In this document: positions 34,126 through 44,154 of the stretch, piece by piece
Position numbering within the stretch: position 1 is the stretch's first letter
Layout: every line of letters starts with the position of its first letter
From: Burkholderiales bacterium
GTDB taxonomy: Bacteria; Pseudomonadota; Gammaproteobacteria; Burkholderiales; Burkholderiaceae_C
Direction of reading: 5' to 3'
Assembly: GCA_025350145.1 (NCBI GenBank)
Contig: JANXYH010000090.1
Span: forward strand, 1-64,000
Length of the DNA stretch: 64,000 nt
Made by a program: the position numbers and the translations under genes
The notes under the pieces: generated by a model
What the model was told of the DNA's origin: nothing
Databases searched by the model: none
Seen by the model: only the letters and a program-made list of their open reading frames with translations

Positions 34126-35019
34126 ATGTCCATTTTCATCAACCAAGACACCCGGGTCATCACCCAGGGCATCACCGGCAAGACCGGGCAATTCCACACC
34201 CGGAGTTGCCAGGCCTATGCCAACGGCAAGAACTGCTTCGTCGCCGGCGTCAACCCGAAGAAGGCGGGTGAATCCTTCGAAGGCATTCCGATCTTTGCCA
34301 GCGTCAAAGCTGCGGCCGCCAGCACCGGCGCCACGGTCAGCGTGATTTATGTGCCGCCAGCAGGGGCGGCGGCGGCGATCTGGGAGGCGGTCGAGGCCGA
34401 CCTGGATCTGGCGATCTGCATCACCGAGGGCATCCCGGTGCGCGACATGCTGGAGATCAAGAACCGGATGAAGGCCAAGGAGGCCGCTGGCGGCAAGAAG
34501 ACCCTGCTGCTGGGCCCTAATTGCCCCGGCCTGATCACGCCCGACGAGATCAAGATCGGCATCATGCCCGGCCATATCCACCGCAAAGGTCGGATCGGCG
34601 TGGTCAGCCGCTCGGGCACCTTGACCTACGAGGCGGTGGCGCAACTGACCGAGATCGGTTTGGGCCAAAGCAGCGCAGTGGGGATCGGCGGCGACCCGAT
34701 CAACGGCCTGAAGCATGTCGACGTGATGCGCGCCTTCAACGATGACCCGGACACCGACGCGGTGATCATGATCGGAGAAATCGGCGGCCCGGACGAGGCC
34801 GAGGCCGCGCGCTGGTGCAAGCTCAACATGAAGAAGCCCATCGTCGGCTTCATCGCCGGTGTCACCGCGCCGGCCGGCAAGCGCATGGGCCATGCTGGCG
34901 CCTTGATTTCCGGTGGCGCCGACACCGCCGAGGCCAAGCTGGCGGTGATGGAGGAGTGCGGCTTCACGGTCACCCGTAACCCGAGCGAGATGGCCAAGCT
35001 GTTGAAGGGCCTGCTCTGA
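34126..35019 (+). CDS. sucD: Succinate-CoA ligase subunit alpha
   Basis: [34 protein letters not shown]...[17 protein letters not shown]. Confidence 0.99.
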   Translation: MSIFINQDTRVITQGITGKTGQFHTRSCQAYANGKNCFVAGVNPKKAGESFEGIPIFASVKAAAASTGATVSVIYVPPAGAAAAIWEAVEADLDLAICITEGIPVRDMLEIKNRMKAKEAAGGKKTLLLGPNCPGLITPDEIKIGIMPGHIHRKGRIGVVSRSGTLTYEAVAQLTEIGLGQSSAVGIGGDPINGLKHVDVMRAFNDDPDTDAVIMIGEIGGPDEAEAARWCKLNMKKPIVGFIAGVTAPAGKRMGHAGALISGGADTAEAKLAVMEECGFTVTRNPSEMAKLLKGLL

Positions 35020-35182
35020 CCGACAGTCACAAGCCCGTGACCAGCCCGCGCCAGCCCGTGACCATCTCGCGATTGCAGGCGTACCCGCAGCGGGCTTGGC
35101 TGCGGTTCATCCCCGGCGCAGACTCGACTGCGAGCAGATAGCCGGCCAACCTGGCCCCCAGCGGCCGTGAGCGGAGCGACGC

Positions 35183-35881
35183 ATGGAAATCACCACCGCA
35201 GCATTCTGGGCCGCCCTCGGTTCCATCATTCTCGCCAACATCCTGCTGTCGGGCGACAACGCCGTGGTCATCGCCATGGCGGCGCGAACGCTGCCGGCGC
35301 ATCAGCAGAAGAAGACGATCGTCTGGGGCAGCGCGGCGGCGATCGTCTTGCGGGTGGTGCTGACACTGGTGGCGGTCGAACTGCTGAAATGGCCTTTCCT
35401 GAAGATCGTCGGCGGCCTGCTCCTGTTCTACATCGGGGTCACGCTGTTGCTGGGCGACGATGACGACGACGGCGCGACCGAATCTGAACGTGCAGCGGGC
35501 CACCTGCTGACCGCTATCCGCACCATCCTGATTGCCGACCTGGTGATGAGCCTGGACAACGTCATTGCCGTGGCCGCCGCCGCCAAGGGCGACACCCTGT
35601 TGCTGATCTTGGGCCTGGCGATCAGCATCCCGTTGATCATTTTCGGCAGCACCTTGCTGCTCAAGGTGATGGACCGCTTTCCGATCATCATCACGGCCGG
35701 CGCGGCGCTGCTCGGCTACTTGGCCGGCGAGATGCTGCTCACCGACCCTGCAGTGGCTCAGCGCTTTGGCGCACCTGCGCAGTCCCTGGTCGCCGCCGCC
35801 GGGGCCGCCTGCGCCGTCTTGGTCGTGGCCGTGGGCCTGGGCGTGAAGCGGCGCCGGGCCGCCAGGCCGTCGACCGCCTGA
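35183..35881 (+). CDS. TerC/YjbE-family integral membrane protein
   Basis: ILLSGDNAVVIAMAARTLP...IADLVMSLDNVIAVAAAAKGD. Confidence 0.93.
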   Translation: MEITTAAFWAALGSIILANILLSGDNAVVIAMAARTLPAHQQKKTIVWGSAAAIVLRVVLTLVAVELLKWPFLKIVGGLLLFYIGVTLLLGDDDDDGATESERAAGHLLTAIRTILIADLVMSLDNVIAVAAAAKGDTLLLILGLAISIPLIIFGSTLLLKVMDRFPIIITAGAALLGYLAGEMLLTDPAVAQRFGAPAQSLVAAAGAACAVLVVAVGLGVKRRRAARPSTA

Positions 35882-35882
35882 G

Positions 35883-36707
35883 ATGCCCGCAGGCCAGCCT
35901 CTGGGTGGACGCTTCCAGTTGGGCCGGTTGATCACCCGGTCCAGCACCGCCTGGCTGCATGTCGGGACCGACCTGCAGACGCAACACGAGGTGGTGCTCA
36001 AGCAATTGATCGTTCCGCCCGATCTGGCGCCCAGGATGGCGTCGCAATGGCTGGCCCACACCCGGCGCGAGGCTGACGCAGCGCGACGCCTGCACCACCC
36101 CGACATCGTCGCCCTGGTGGCTGCGGACCTCGATGCGCGACCGCCATGGCTGGCGATGGAGCGGGTTCGGGCCCCAGACCTGACGCCGCATTTGAGCGCA
36201 GACCGTCGATTGCCTGCTGCGCAGGTAATGCAGATTGGCCGCCGCCTGGCTGCTGCCCTGGCCCATGCCCATGGGCAAGGCGTGGTCCACCGCGACCTGA
36301 AGCCAGCCAATGTGTTGGTGGACTTGGCCAGCGACATCGTCAAGCTCGCCGACTTCGGCATTGCCCGCATCGACGACGGCATAGCCAGCGGTACCGGGAT
36401 GACCCTGGGCACGCCAGCCTACATGGCGCCCGAACTGTTGCGCGGTGACAGTGCGACACCGGCCAGCGACAGCTACGCGCTGGGCGTGATGCTCTATGAG
36501 CTGCTGACGCTGCGTCGCCCCCACGAAGCCCCCACCTTGGGCGCATTGCTTCGGGCCGTATCCGCGCAGGCGCCGATTGCCTTGGCCGTGCTGCGGCCCG
36601 ACTTGCTTGCAACCAGCGCCGCGGCCATCGACCACTTGCTCAAGCCCGCTGCCGCCCACCGCCCTGCCGACCTGCTGGCATGGGCGCAGCGGCTGACGAT
36701 CACGTGA
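35883..36707 (+). CDS. Hanks-type serine/threonine protein kinase
   Basis: GQGVVHRDLKPANVLVD, LADFGIAR, GTPAYMAPELL. Confidence 0.95.
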   Translation: MPAGQPLGGRFQLGRLITRSSTAWLHVGTDLQTQHEVVLKQLIVPPDLAPRMASQWLAHTRREADAARRLHHPDIVALVAADLDARPPWLAMERVRAPDLTPHLSADRRLPAAQVMQIGRRLAAALAHAHGQGVVHRDLKPANVLVDLASDIVKLADFGIARIDDGIASGTGMTLGTPAYMAPELLRGDSATPASDSYALGVMLYELLTLRRPHEAPTLGALLRAVSAQAPIALAVLRPDLLATSAAAIDHLLKPAAAHRPADLLAWAQRLTIT

Positions 36708-36888
36708 ACGACGTTACGTTTCCCCTGCCAAACTCAGCCCAATCTGGCGCATTCCCCCCCGGTGTAGGGAGGCATCCGTGTGACAGAACCAAGGCACAAT
36801 CGAATGCCTTGAGACCCGCCGCAATGGGTATCGGCCAACCGACCGCGCTGCGCCCACCAATGTCTTGACGCCCGCTGCCTGACTTCGC

Positions 36889-37674
36889 ATGAGCATCGAG
36901 TTCTATTACGCCCTCGACACCGGCCGAGCCCGCTCCAACAACGAGGACTCGGTGGCGGTTGACGAAGCGCATGGTCTGGCCGTGCTGGCCGACGGCATGG
37001 GCGGCTACAACGCCGGCGAAGTGGCCAGCCAAATGGCGACCTCGTTCATCAGCGCCGAGATGGGCCGCTGGCTTGAGCTGGCGGCCGAAAAGGCCACCGA
37101 CGCCGAACTGCGCCGTGCCTTCGACATCTGCGTGGACAACGCCAACCACGCGATTTTCGACGCCGCCAACTCCAACCCGCAATACGCTGGCATGGGCACG
37201 ACCTTGGTGCTGGCCCATGTGCGCGGCAGTGAGTTGCGCGTCGGCCATATCGGCGATTCGCGCGCCTACCGCTGGCGCGACAACGCGCTCAGCCAGATCA
37301 CCCGCGACCACTCGCTGTTGCAGGAGCAGATCGATGCTGGCCTGATCACGCCCGAGCAGGCCGCATACTCGGCCAACAAGAATCTGGTCACGCGGGCAGT
37401 CGGCGTCGAGGATCATGTGCAGTTGGAGACCCATCTGCACGACCTGCACCCCGGCGACGTGGTGCTGATGTGCTCTGATGGCTTGACGGACATGCTTCCT
37501 GACGCCGTGCTGGCGCGGCTGTTGCAGGCACACGACGCGCTGCCGGCCATCGGCCAAGCCATGATCGCGGCGGCCAACGAGGCCGGCGGAAAAGATAATA
37601 TTTCGTTGATACTGATACGCATGGCAGGCAGCGGTTCCGGGTCGAGCCGACCCTGGTGGAAATTTGGGCGCTGA
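36889..37674 (+). CDS. PP2C-family serine/threonine phosphatase
   Basis: RARSNNEDSVAVDEAHGLAVLADGMGGYNAGEVAS...GHIGDSRAYRW...MCSDGLTDML...GGKDNISLI. Confidence 0.97.
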   Translation: MSIEFYYALDTGRARSNNEDSVAVDEAHGLAVLADGMGGYNAGEVASQMATSFISAEMGRWLELAAEKATDAELRRAFDICVDNANHAIFDAANSNPQYAGMGTTLVLAHVRGSELRVGHIGDSRAYRWRDNALSQITRDHSLLQEQIDAGLITPEQAAYSANKNLVTRAVGVEDHVQLETHLHDLHPGDVVLMCSDGLTDMLPDAVLARLLQAHDALPAIGQAMIAAANEAGGKDNISLILIRMAGSGSGSSRPWWKFGR

Positions 37675-37767
37675 ACTGGGCGCAGCGGCAGACCGGCGAT
37701 CGGTGTGGTCATGGCGATAGAGGTACATGGCGGCCAGGGCGACGAATAGGCCGGACGACTGTGAAGG

Positions 37768-37792
37768 CTGTCAGGACTGTCAGGACTGTCAG
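37768..37792 (+). repeat. 9-bp tandem repeat (ctgtcagga), about 2.8 copies
   Basis: ctgtcaggactgtcaggactgtcag in the PP2C-FHA intergenic region. Confidence 0.9.
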
Positions 37793-37877
37793 AGTGGGCC
37801 AAGCTGTTGGCCCTGGTTGGGCCGACGGGCCGCTAGGCCGGTTGGCGAACAGGCCGGGTAGATAACAAGGGTCAAGC

Positions 37878-38579
37878 ATGGGCAAGCTGGTGGTTTCGCT
37901 GGATGGCGTGGTAATCAAGGATGTCCAGATCACCAAGGACAAGACCACGCTCGGCCGCCGGCCTTACAACGACATCGTGATCGACAACTTGGCGGTCAGC
38001 GGCGAGCACGCGGTCCTGCAAATGGTCGGCAATGACGTCTTCATCGAAGATCTCAACAGCACCAACGGTACCTACATCAACGGCAAGGCGATCAAGAAGC
38101 AATTGCTGACCCACAACGACACGGTAGAGATCGGCAAGTACAAGATCAAGTACCTGGTCGAGGACGGCGGCGACTATGAGCGCACGCTGATCATCCGTCC
38201 CGGCGCCAACGCGGCCGCGCCCGCGCCGGTCCTCAGCCGCACCTCGGCCATGCCTGGTGCGGCCGGATTGGGTGCCAGCCCGCCACCTTCGATATATTCG
38301 CCGCCGCCTGCGCCCAGCATGCCGGCCATGATCCGGGTGCTCAGCGGCGCTGCGGCAGGGCGCGAGGTCAGTCTGACCAAAGTTGTAACCACGGTGGGCA
38401 AACCCGGCGTTCAGGTCGCGGCCATCACCAAACGCCCGAGCGGCTATGTGATTGCCCACGTCGAAGGCGCGCTGCGACCGGCTGTCAATGGCGTGTCTTT
38501 GGCCACTGACACCGCGCCGCTGAAGAATGGCGACCTGATCGAGCTGGCGGGCACGCAAATGCAATTCATCCAGGCTTAG
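37878..38579 (+). CDS. FHA domain protein (two FHA-like halves)
   Basis: TLGRRPYNDIVIDNLAVSGEHAVLQMVGNDVFIEDLNSTNGTYINGK; C-terminal half has a second weaker FHA-like pattern. Confidence 0.93.
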   Translation: MGKLVVSLDGVVIKDVQITKDKTTLGRRPYNDIVIDNLAVSGEHAVLQMVGNDVFIEDLNSTNGTYINGKAIKKQLLTHNDTVEIGKYKIKYLVEDGGDYERTLIIRPGANAAAPAPVLSRTSAMPGAAGLGASPPPSIYSPPPAPSMPAMIRVLSGAAAGREVSLTKVVTTVGKPGVQVAAITKRPSGYVIAHVEGALRPAVNGVSLATDTAPLKNGDLIELAGTQMQFIQA

Positions 38580-38799
38580 TTCGCTGGCCACCGTACCGCC
38601 TGGCCGCGTCCAGCCTGAGTGAACCCGTGCGCAAAGGCCGGCCCATGGCGTGGTTGCGCGCGATATCGGTGGGACCGATGCGACCAACGCGAAATTTGCG
38701 ACTTGTGAGGCTTGCGCCGGTCAGCGCGGAGTTGCACCATCCCCAGATCGTCTGCACTGTGCGGCCATGGCCCACCTCCGGCCTGAGTCCTGTCCACCC

Positions 38800-39570
38800 A
38801 TGAAAATCCGCGTCCTCGGTTGTTCGGGCTCCATCGCTGCGGGCTGTCGCACAACCGCGTTCCTGCTGGATGACGGGGTGCTGATCGACGCCGGGACGGG
38901 TGTCGGCGACCTCAGCCTGGACGAATTGGCGCTTATTGACCACGTTCTCATCAGCCACTCGCACCTGGACCATATCTTGGGCGTGCCGCTGCTGGCAGAC
39001 AGCGTGATGCGCAGGCGCGTTGGTCGGGCGCCGATCCAGATCCACGCCTTGCCCGAGACCTTGCAAACCTTGCGGCAGCACATCTTCAACAATGCGGTTT
39101 GGCCGGACTTCACCCGCCTGCCCTCGCCCGAGCGGCCGATACTCCGGCTCAGTCCATTTGCGGTCGGCCAGGTGCTGTCGTTTGGCGAACACCGGATCGA
39201 AGTCTTGCCGGCATCACACACGGTGCCGGCGGTCGGCTTTGCGGTCCTGGCGCCCCGGGGTGCCTGGGTCTTCACCGGCGACACCGGGCCCAACCCCGCG
39301 CTCTGGGCCCGATTGGCGCAAATGGATGTGGCCCATCTGGTGATCGAGACCGCGTTCCGCAATGACGAAAAGGCATTGGCGCTGCGCAGCCGGCACCTGC
39401 ATCCGCTGGCGCTGCGCGACGAACTGGCGCAGCTCAAGCCTGGCGTCAACGTCCTGATCACCCACATCAAGCCGGGTGAACTGGAGACCGTGATGCACGA
39501 GATCGCGGCATTGGGCCTGCACCACCGAGTTCAGGCCCTGGTAGCCGGGCAACAAATCGCTCTGGACTGA
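38800..39570 (+). CDS. MBL-fold metallohydrolase (class II cyclic-nucleotide phosphodiesterase-like)
   Basis: [34 protein letters not shown]...[13 protein letters not shown]...VFTGDTGPN. Confidence 0.85.
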   Translation: MKIRVLGCSGSIAAGCRTTAFLLDDGVLIDAGTGVGDLSLDELALIDHVLISHSHLDHILGVPLLADSVMRRRVGRAPIQIHALPETLQTLRQHIFNNAVWPDFTRLPSPERPILRLSPFAVGQVLSFGEHRIEVLPASHTVPAVGFAVLAPRGAWVFTGDTGPNPALWARLAQMDVAHLVIETAFRNDEKALALRSRHLHPLALRDELAQLKPGVNVLITHIKPGELETVMHEIAALGLHHRVQALVAGQQIALD

Positions 39571-39741
39571 CCAGCGGGCCGCCCTTGCGGCAGCCGAGCG
39601 ACAACGCCTGTCATGCCCCCGCTGACAAGAATCGTCAGTCTTGCGCCCCCTGGGTGACGCGTTTGGTCCGCAGCGGTGGCGGCGAACGCTCGGTTTGTGC
39701 ACTTATGCCCCGATTTCGGCCGCCCGCAGGCTTGCCCAGGC

Positions 39742-39758
39742 TTGGCACGGTCCCTGCA
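39742..39758 (+). promoter_or_regulatory. Sigma-54 (RpoN) -24/-12 promoter upstream of pilin gene
   Basis: TTGGCACGgtccCTGCA versus YTGGCACG-N4-TTGCW, one mismatch, about 45 bp 5' of ATG. Confidence 0.75.
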
Positions 39759-39803
39759 TTGTTCTTGTCGTTCGTCCCCAATCCCCCCTTCCGGAGAGTC
39801 CCC

Positions 39804-40223
39804 ATGAAACGTGTTCAAAAAGGTTTTACCCTGATCGAACTGATGATCGTCGTGGCGATCATCGGCATATTGGCCGCAGTGGCACTGCCGGCCTACCAGC
39901 AGTACACCTTGAAGGCCAAGTTCAGTGAGGTGGTGCTGTCCACGGCATCGGTCAAAACCCAGGTCGAACTCTGCGCCCAGGACCAAAATGGCGTGTCGGG
40001 TTGCACCGCCGGCACCAACGGCATTGACCCCAACATTGCCGTCGGCGCCGGCAAGGTGGGAAGCCTGACCACCGCCGCCGGCGTCGTCACTGCGACGGCC
40101 ATTTCCGGCAGCGGCCTGACTGGCCAGACCTACGTCCTGACGGCCGCCTTCAGCAGCACCACGCTGCAAACGACCTGGACCGTCTCGGGTACCTGCTTGA
40201 CAGGCTCACCCAAACTCTGCTGA
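39804..40223 (+). CDS. pilA: Type IV major-pilin-like protein
   Basis: [42 protein letters not shown] prepilin signal; C-terminal disulfide-loop-like CLTGSPKLC. Confidence 0.95.
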   Translation: MKRVQKGFTLIELMIVVAIIGILAAVALPAYQQYTLKAKFSEVVLSTASVKTQVELCAQDQNGVSGCTAGTNGIDPNIAVGAGKVGSLTTAAGVVTATAISGSGLTGQTYVLTAAFSSTTLQTTWTVSGTCLTGSPKLC

Positions 40224-40318
40224 GTTGGGGGCGTCGCTGGCGTGCCCGCCCCGAGTTGGCCTGGGCCGCGTTGTTGAGCGCTTCACGGCCGCGCCGCAGG
40301 CGCGGCTTACCTGACCCA

Positions 40319-40354
40319 AAGCGGGCCTTCTGTGAAGAAGGCCCGCTTCTTTTC
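40319..40354 (+). terminator. Rho-independent terminator after the pilin gene
   Basis: aagcgggccttct-gtga-agaaggcccgctt followed by cttttct; perfect 13-bp stem. Confidence 0.85.
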
Positions 40355-40395
40355 TGCCTGGCAGGCCGCACTGCGCGCCCGCTGAGCCTGCCCAG

Positions 40396-43300
40396 ATGCA
40401 CCGCAACGATCCGATCACCGAGGACAGCCGCCTTGCCGTCTGCATTTTGCTGGTGGGCCTGGGCGTGGCGTGGCTGGGGGCGCTGCTGGGGCTGAATTTC
40501 GCGCCCACGGCAACCATCGAACTGGCCCTGAGCCAAGCCAGCGGACTGGCCACCATGATGGGCCTGTACGGCAATGCGCCGGTCTTCGCGGTGATGTTCT
40601 GGGCCTCGGCGCCCAGCCTGCGTCAACAACGTGGGGTGCTGGTGGGTTGGGCCCTGACGATGGCGGCGCTGTGCTGGGCGCTGCGCGACCGCCTGCCGCG
40701 CAGCCTGGAGGCCACCGGAGATTTCTCCTGGACCTTCTTTCTCGCCGCCGGCTTGGCCATACCGTGCGCGATGGCGCTGCTCTGGCGCGCAGTCCGGCCG
40801 CAGGGCCAGGCGCTGGCCCTGCGGCTGCGCTGGCTGCTGGCGTTGGGAGCCCTGTTCTTGCTGGTGCCAGCACCAATCTTGAACCTGAGTGCGACCCTGC
40901 ATCCCTTGACACTGGACATGCTGGCGCTGCATTTCGACCATCTGGCCGGGCTGGGCCTGACGCCGGCATTGTTCGATCTGGTGCAGCGTGTGCCCTTGCT
41001 GCCGCAACTGATGGGCTCGGCCTACGGCATGACCCCGCTGGCGATGTTGGCGGTGGCCTTGCTGCAGTTGCGTGGCAAGCCTGCGCATGTGGCGTCGGCC
41101 AGCTTGGCCTGGGTGCTGATGACCGGCTTCGCCACACTGGCCTACCACTGCTTTCCGATCACCGGGCCGACCTACGTCTTTGGTCCCCACCAATTCATCG
41201 ACGCGCTGCGCCACGCCGCCCAGCAACCGATGCAGCCGACAGCGGTGGCGGGTTATCCGCGCAACGGCATGCCGTCGATGCACTTCGGCTGGATGCTGGC
41301 GGCGGCGGTGCTGTGGTGGCAATCCGGTACCCGGCCGTGGTCGCGGGCAGCGCTGTTGGCGATGACGGCGCTGACGGCCTTGGCGACGCTGTACTACGGC
41401 GAGCACTACCTGATCGACCTGATCGTGGCGGTGCCCTTTGTCTTGTCCAGCATCGCCCTGGCCAGCACCGGCGTGACCATGGCCAGGCGCTGGCCGGTGG
41501 CGGCAGCGGGTTTTGTCTGCTGGCTGGTCTGGGTGCTGTTGCTGCGCACCCAAATGCCGCAGTTCGTGGCCGCGCCCTGGCTGGCCCAGTTGCTGCTGCT
41601 GGCCACCGTTGTCGTCGTGCTGGCCCAGATCCTGGGCCTGCGCCGATTCAAGGCGGCAGCCGGCACGGGCTGGGTTGCGCAGCCCCGGGCGCGGCCGATC
41701 AAGGCGCCTTTGCAGCGCCGCTTCGGGCTGATGTTCTGGCTCTCCGGTGGCGCCGCACTGGTCTACCAGGTGACCTTTGCCAAGTCGCTGGCGCTGGTCT
41801 TTGGCAGCATGGCGACGGCGACCTTGTCGGTACTGGCCACCTTCCTGGGCGGGATGGCGCTGGGCTCGGTAGCCGGCGGCATGCTGGCCCAGCGGCTACG
41901 GGCGCCGCTGCGGACCTATGCCGCGGTCGAGTTCGGCATCGGCCTGTACTGCGCGGCAACGCCCTGGCTGTTTGACGCCGTTCAAGGCCTGTACGTCTGG
42001 CTGGCGGGTGGCGGTGCAGCCGACGCGCCGACCTTGCTGGCGCTGCGCGTGGCCCTGGGCGCCGCGGTGTTGCTGGTGCCGACGCTGCTGATGGGCACCA
42101 CCTTGCCGCTGCTGGCGTCGGCGCTGGGGCCGCAGGGCGGCGGCATGGGCCTGCGGGTCAGCGGCCTGTACTTCGCCAACACCGCCGGTGCGGCGGTCGG
42201 TGCGGTGTTGGCCGCCTACGTCTTGATGCCGTTGTTGGGCCTACGCGCCACCACCTTGGTCGCTGCGGTGTTGAACCTGAGCGTGGCCTGGTTGGCGATC
42301 CAGCCGACGCCGGCCGCGCCGGCCGGCCAAGCCCGCGACCTGGCCCGCGAACAAGCGCCCGCGCCGCAGCACACCTGGCCACGCAGCGCCGGCTGGGCCG
42401 GGCTGGCCTCGCTGGGCCTGGTAGGCGTGCTGTCGCTGGGCCTGGAGGTGGTCTATGTGCACCTTCTGGCGATCGTTGCCGGCAACAGTGTCTACGCCTT
42501 TGGGCTGATGCTGGCCACGTTCCTGACCGGCCTGGCGATGGGTGGCGCGGCGGCCCGCCGGGTGCTGCTGTCGGCCCGTGGCGACGCGGCGCTGGCCCTG
42601 GTCGTGGCACTGGCGGGGCTGGCCATCGCGGTGGCGCTGGGCAGCGGCTTCTGGAACGACATTCCCGGCTACTTCGGCAGCTTTGCCCAGTACCCTTTGG
42701 CACGCGGCTTCGGGGCGCGTGAGGCCATCCGTGGCCTGGTCTGCGCCCTGGTCATGGTGCCGCCCACCATCTTCATCGGTGCGGCCTATGTGCTGGCGAT
42801 GGCCTTGGTCACGGCCAGTGGCTGGCGCTCCAGCACGCTGGCCTTGGGCGCAGGCGCTGCGGTCAACACCCTGGGCAACATCAGCGGCGTGTTGCTGTTC
42901 GGCTTCATGCTGCTGCCGCGGCTGGGCGGCATGGCGGCAACCCAGGGCATCGCCGTGTCGGCAGCGCTGCTGGCCCTGCTGGTCTGGCTTTGTGCCGCCC
43001 GGCAGTGGCTGCGCAGCGGTGTGGCGCTGTTGGCCATGTGTCTGCTGGCGCTGGGCTATGGCGGCACCCGGCAACTCGACCTGGACCAGCTCAGCTCGGG
43101 CGCCAACGTCTACTTTCAGGCCCAGAACTGGGGCCACACCATCGACCATGCAGAAAGCCTGGACGGCGGATTGACCACCGTGGCCCAGCAGCAGACGGCG
43201 CAGGGCCCGCTCAAGACCTTGTTGACCAACGGCAAGTTTCAGGGCAATGACGCGGTGCAGGGCGAGATGCCGGCACAGATCGGCTTTGCGATGGCGCCGC

Positions 43301-44064
43301 TGCTGCACCAGCCTCGGCGCGAAGCCGCCCTGGTGATCGGCTACGGCACCGGCGTGACCTCGCGCGTGCTGCACGATGCCGGCTTTGCGCGGCTGGACAT
43401 TGCCGAGCTCAGCGCCGATGTGCTGCGCCTGGCCGACCGCCATTTCGCCGCCCAGAACCAGCAGGTGTCGCGCCAACCCGGAGTGCAGGTGCACACCACC
43501 GACGGCCGCAACTTCATGCTGCTCAGCCAGCGCCGCTATGACCTCATCAGCATCGAGATCACCTCGATCTGGTTTGCCGGCGCGGCGTCGTTCTACAACC
43601 AGGAGTTCTACCGCCTGGCGCGGCAGCGGCTGGCTCCCGGCGGGGTGTTGCAGCAATGGCTGCAGTTGCACCACCTGTCGCGGCTGGACCTGTTGACGGC
43701 CCTCAGCACGGTCCGCGCCGAGTTCAGCCAGGTGTCGCTGTATGTGATCGGTGGCCAGGGCATCCTGGTGGCCAGCAACCAGCCTGCGCCGGCCACAGCC
43801 GCCAGCCTCCAGGCCCTGCACGACGCGCCCGGACTGGCCAAAGTGCGCCAACTGGCGCAGCGCGAGTTGGACAGTTACGCCGACGACCTGTTGCTCGACA
43901 CCCAGGGCATAGACCGGTTCATCTTTGACAACGGCGTCGATCGCTCGGCCTGGCTGTCCAGCGACGACAACCTGGCGCTGGAGTACAGCACCCCCAGATC
44001 CAATGCCGGGGACAATCCCATCACGGTCGAGGCCAACCTGGCGCTGCTGCGCAAGTACCGCTAG
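40396..44064 (+). CDS. Fusion: N-terminal AUR1-like PAP2 phosphatase + polytopic segment + C-terminal spermidine-synthase-like domain
   Basis: YPRNGMPSMHFGW and YYGEHYLIDLIVAV (PAP2 C2/C3), then MFS-like helices, then AALVIGYGTGVTSRVLHDAGFARLDIAELSADVLRLA...DGRNFMLLSQRRYDLISIEITSIWFAG. Confidence 0.85.
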   Translation: MHRNDPITEDSRLAVCILLVGLGVAWLGALLGLNFAPTATIELALSQASGLATMMGLYGNAPVFAVMFWASAPSLRQQRGVLVGWALTMAALCWALRDRLPRSLEATGDFSWTFFLAAGLAIPCAMALLWRAVRPQGQALALRLRWLLALGALFLLVPAPILNLSATLHPLTLDMLALHFDHLAGLGLTPALFDLVQRVPLLPQLMGSAYGMTPLAMLAVALLQLRGKPAHVASASLAWVLMTGFATLAYHCFPITGPTYVFGPHQFIDALRHAAQQPMQPTAVAGYPRNGMPSMHFGWMLAAAVLWWQSGTRPWSRAALLAMTALTALATLYYGEHYLIDLIVAVPFVLSSIALASTGVTMARRWPVAAAGFVCWLVWVLLLRTQMPQFVAAPWLAQLLLLATVVVVLAQILGLRRFKAAAGTGWVAQPRARPIKAPLQRRFGLMFWLSGGAALVYQVTFAKSLALVFGSMATATLSVLATFLGGMALGSVAGGMLAQRLRAPLRTYAAVEFGIGLYCAATPWLFDAVQGLYVWLAGGGAADAPTLLALRVALGAAVLLVPTLLMGTTLPLLASALGPQGGGMGLRVSGLYFANTAGAAVGAVLAAYVLMPLLGLRATTLVAAVLNLSVAWLAIQPTPAAPAGQARDLAREQAPAPQHTWPRSAGWAGLASLGLVGVLSLGLEVVYVHLLAIVAGNSVYAFGLMLATFLTGLAMGGAAARRVLLSARGDAALALVVALAGLAIAVALGSGFWNDIPGYFGSFAQYPLARGFGAREAIRGLVCALVMVPPTIFIGAAYVLAMALVTASGWRSSTLALGAGAAVNTLGNISGVLLFGFMLLPRLGGMAATQGIAVSAALLALLVWLCAARQWLRSGVALLAMCLLALGYGGTRQLDLDQLSSGANVYFQAQNWGHTIDHAESLDGGLTTVAQQQTAQGPLKTLLTNGKFQGNDAVQGEMPAQIGFAMAPLLHQPRREAALVIGYGTGVTSRVLHDAGFARLDIAELSADVLRLADRHFAAQNQQVSRQPGVQVHTTDGRNFMLLSQRRYDLISIEITSIWFAGAASFYNQEFYRLARQRLAPGGVLQQWLQLHHLSRLDLLTALSTVRAEFSQVSLYVIGGQGILVASNQPAPATAASLQALHDAPGLAKVRQLAQRELDSYADDLLLDTQGIDRFIFDNGVDRSAWLSSDDNLALEYSTPRSNAGDNPITVEANLALLRKYR

Positions 44065-44154
44065 CGCCGGGCGGCAAGTGGCAATTGCGCTCGACCGCCC
44101 CGCCCCGTCCCGCCGAACTGCCGACCCGAACGGTGCCCGGCCAGCGCCACCGCC

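Noticed and set aside
35020-35182. yybP-ykoY (Mn2+) riboswitch before the TerC-family gene
   Set aside because: TerC genes sometimes have one, but I saw none of its conserved sequence here.
35883-38579. Type VI secretion regulatory module
   Set aside because: Kinase, PP2C and FHA proteins are present but no T6SS structural genes occur in the window.
42241-43851. 536-aa minus-strand ORF
   Set aside because: Antisense to the PAP2/synthase fusion; Gln/His/Arg-rich noise.
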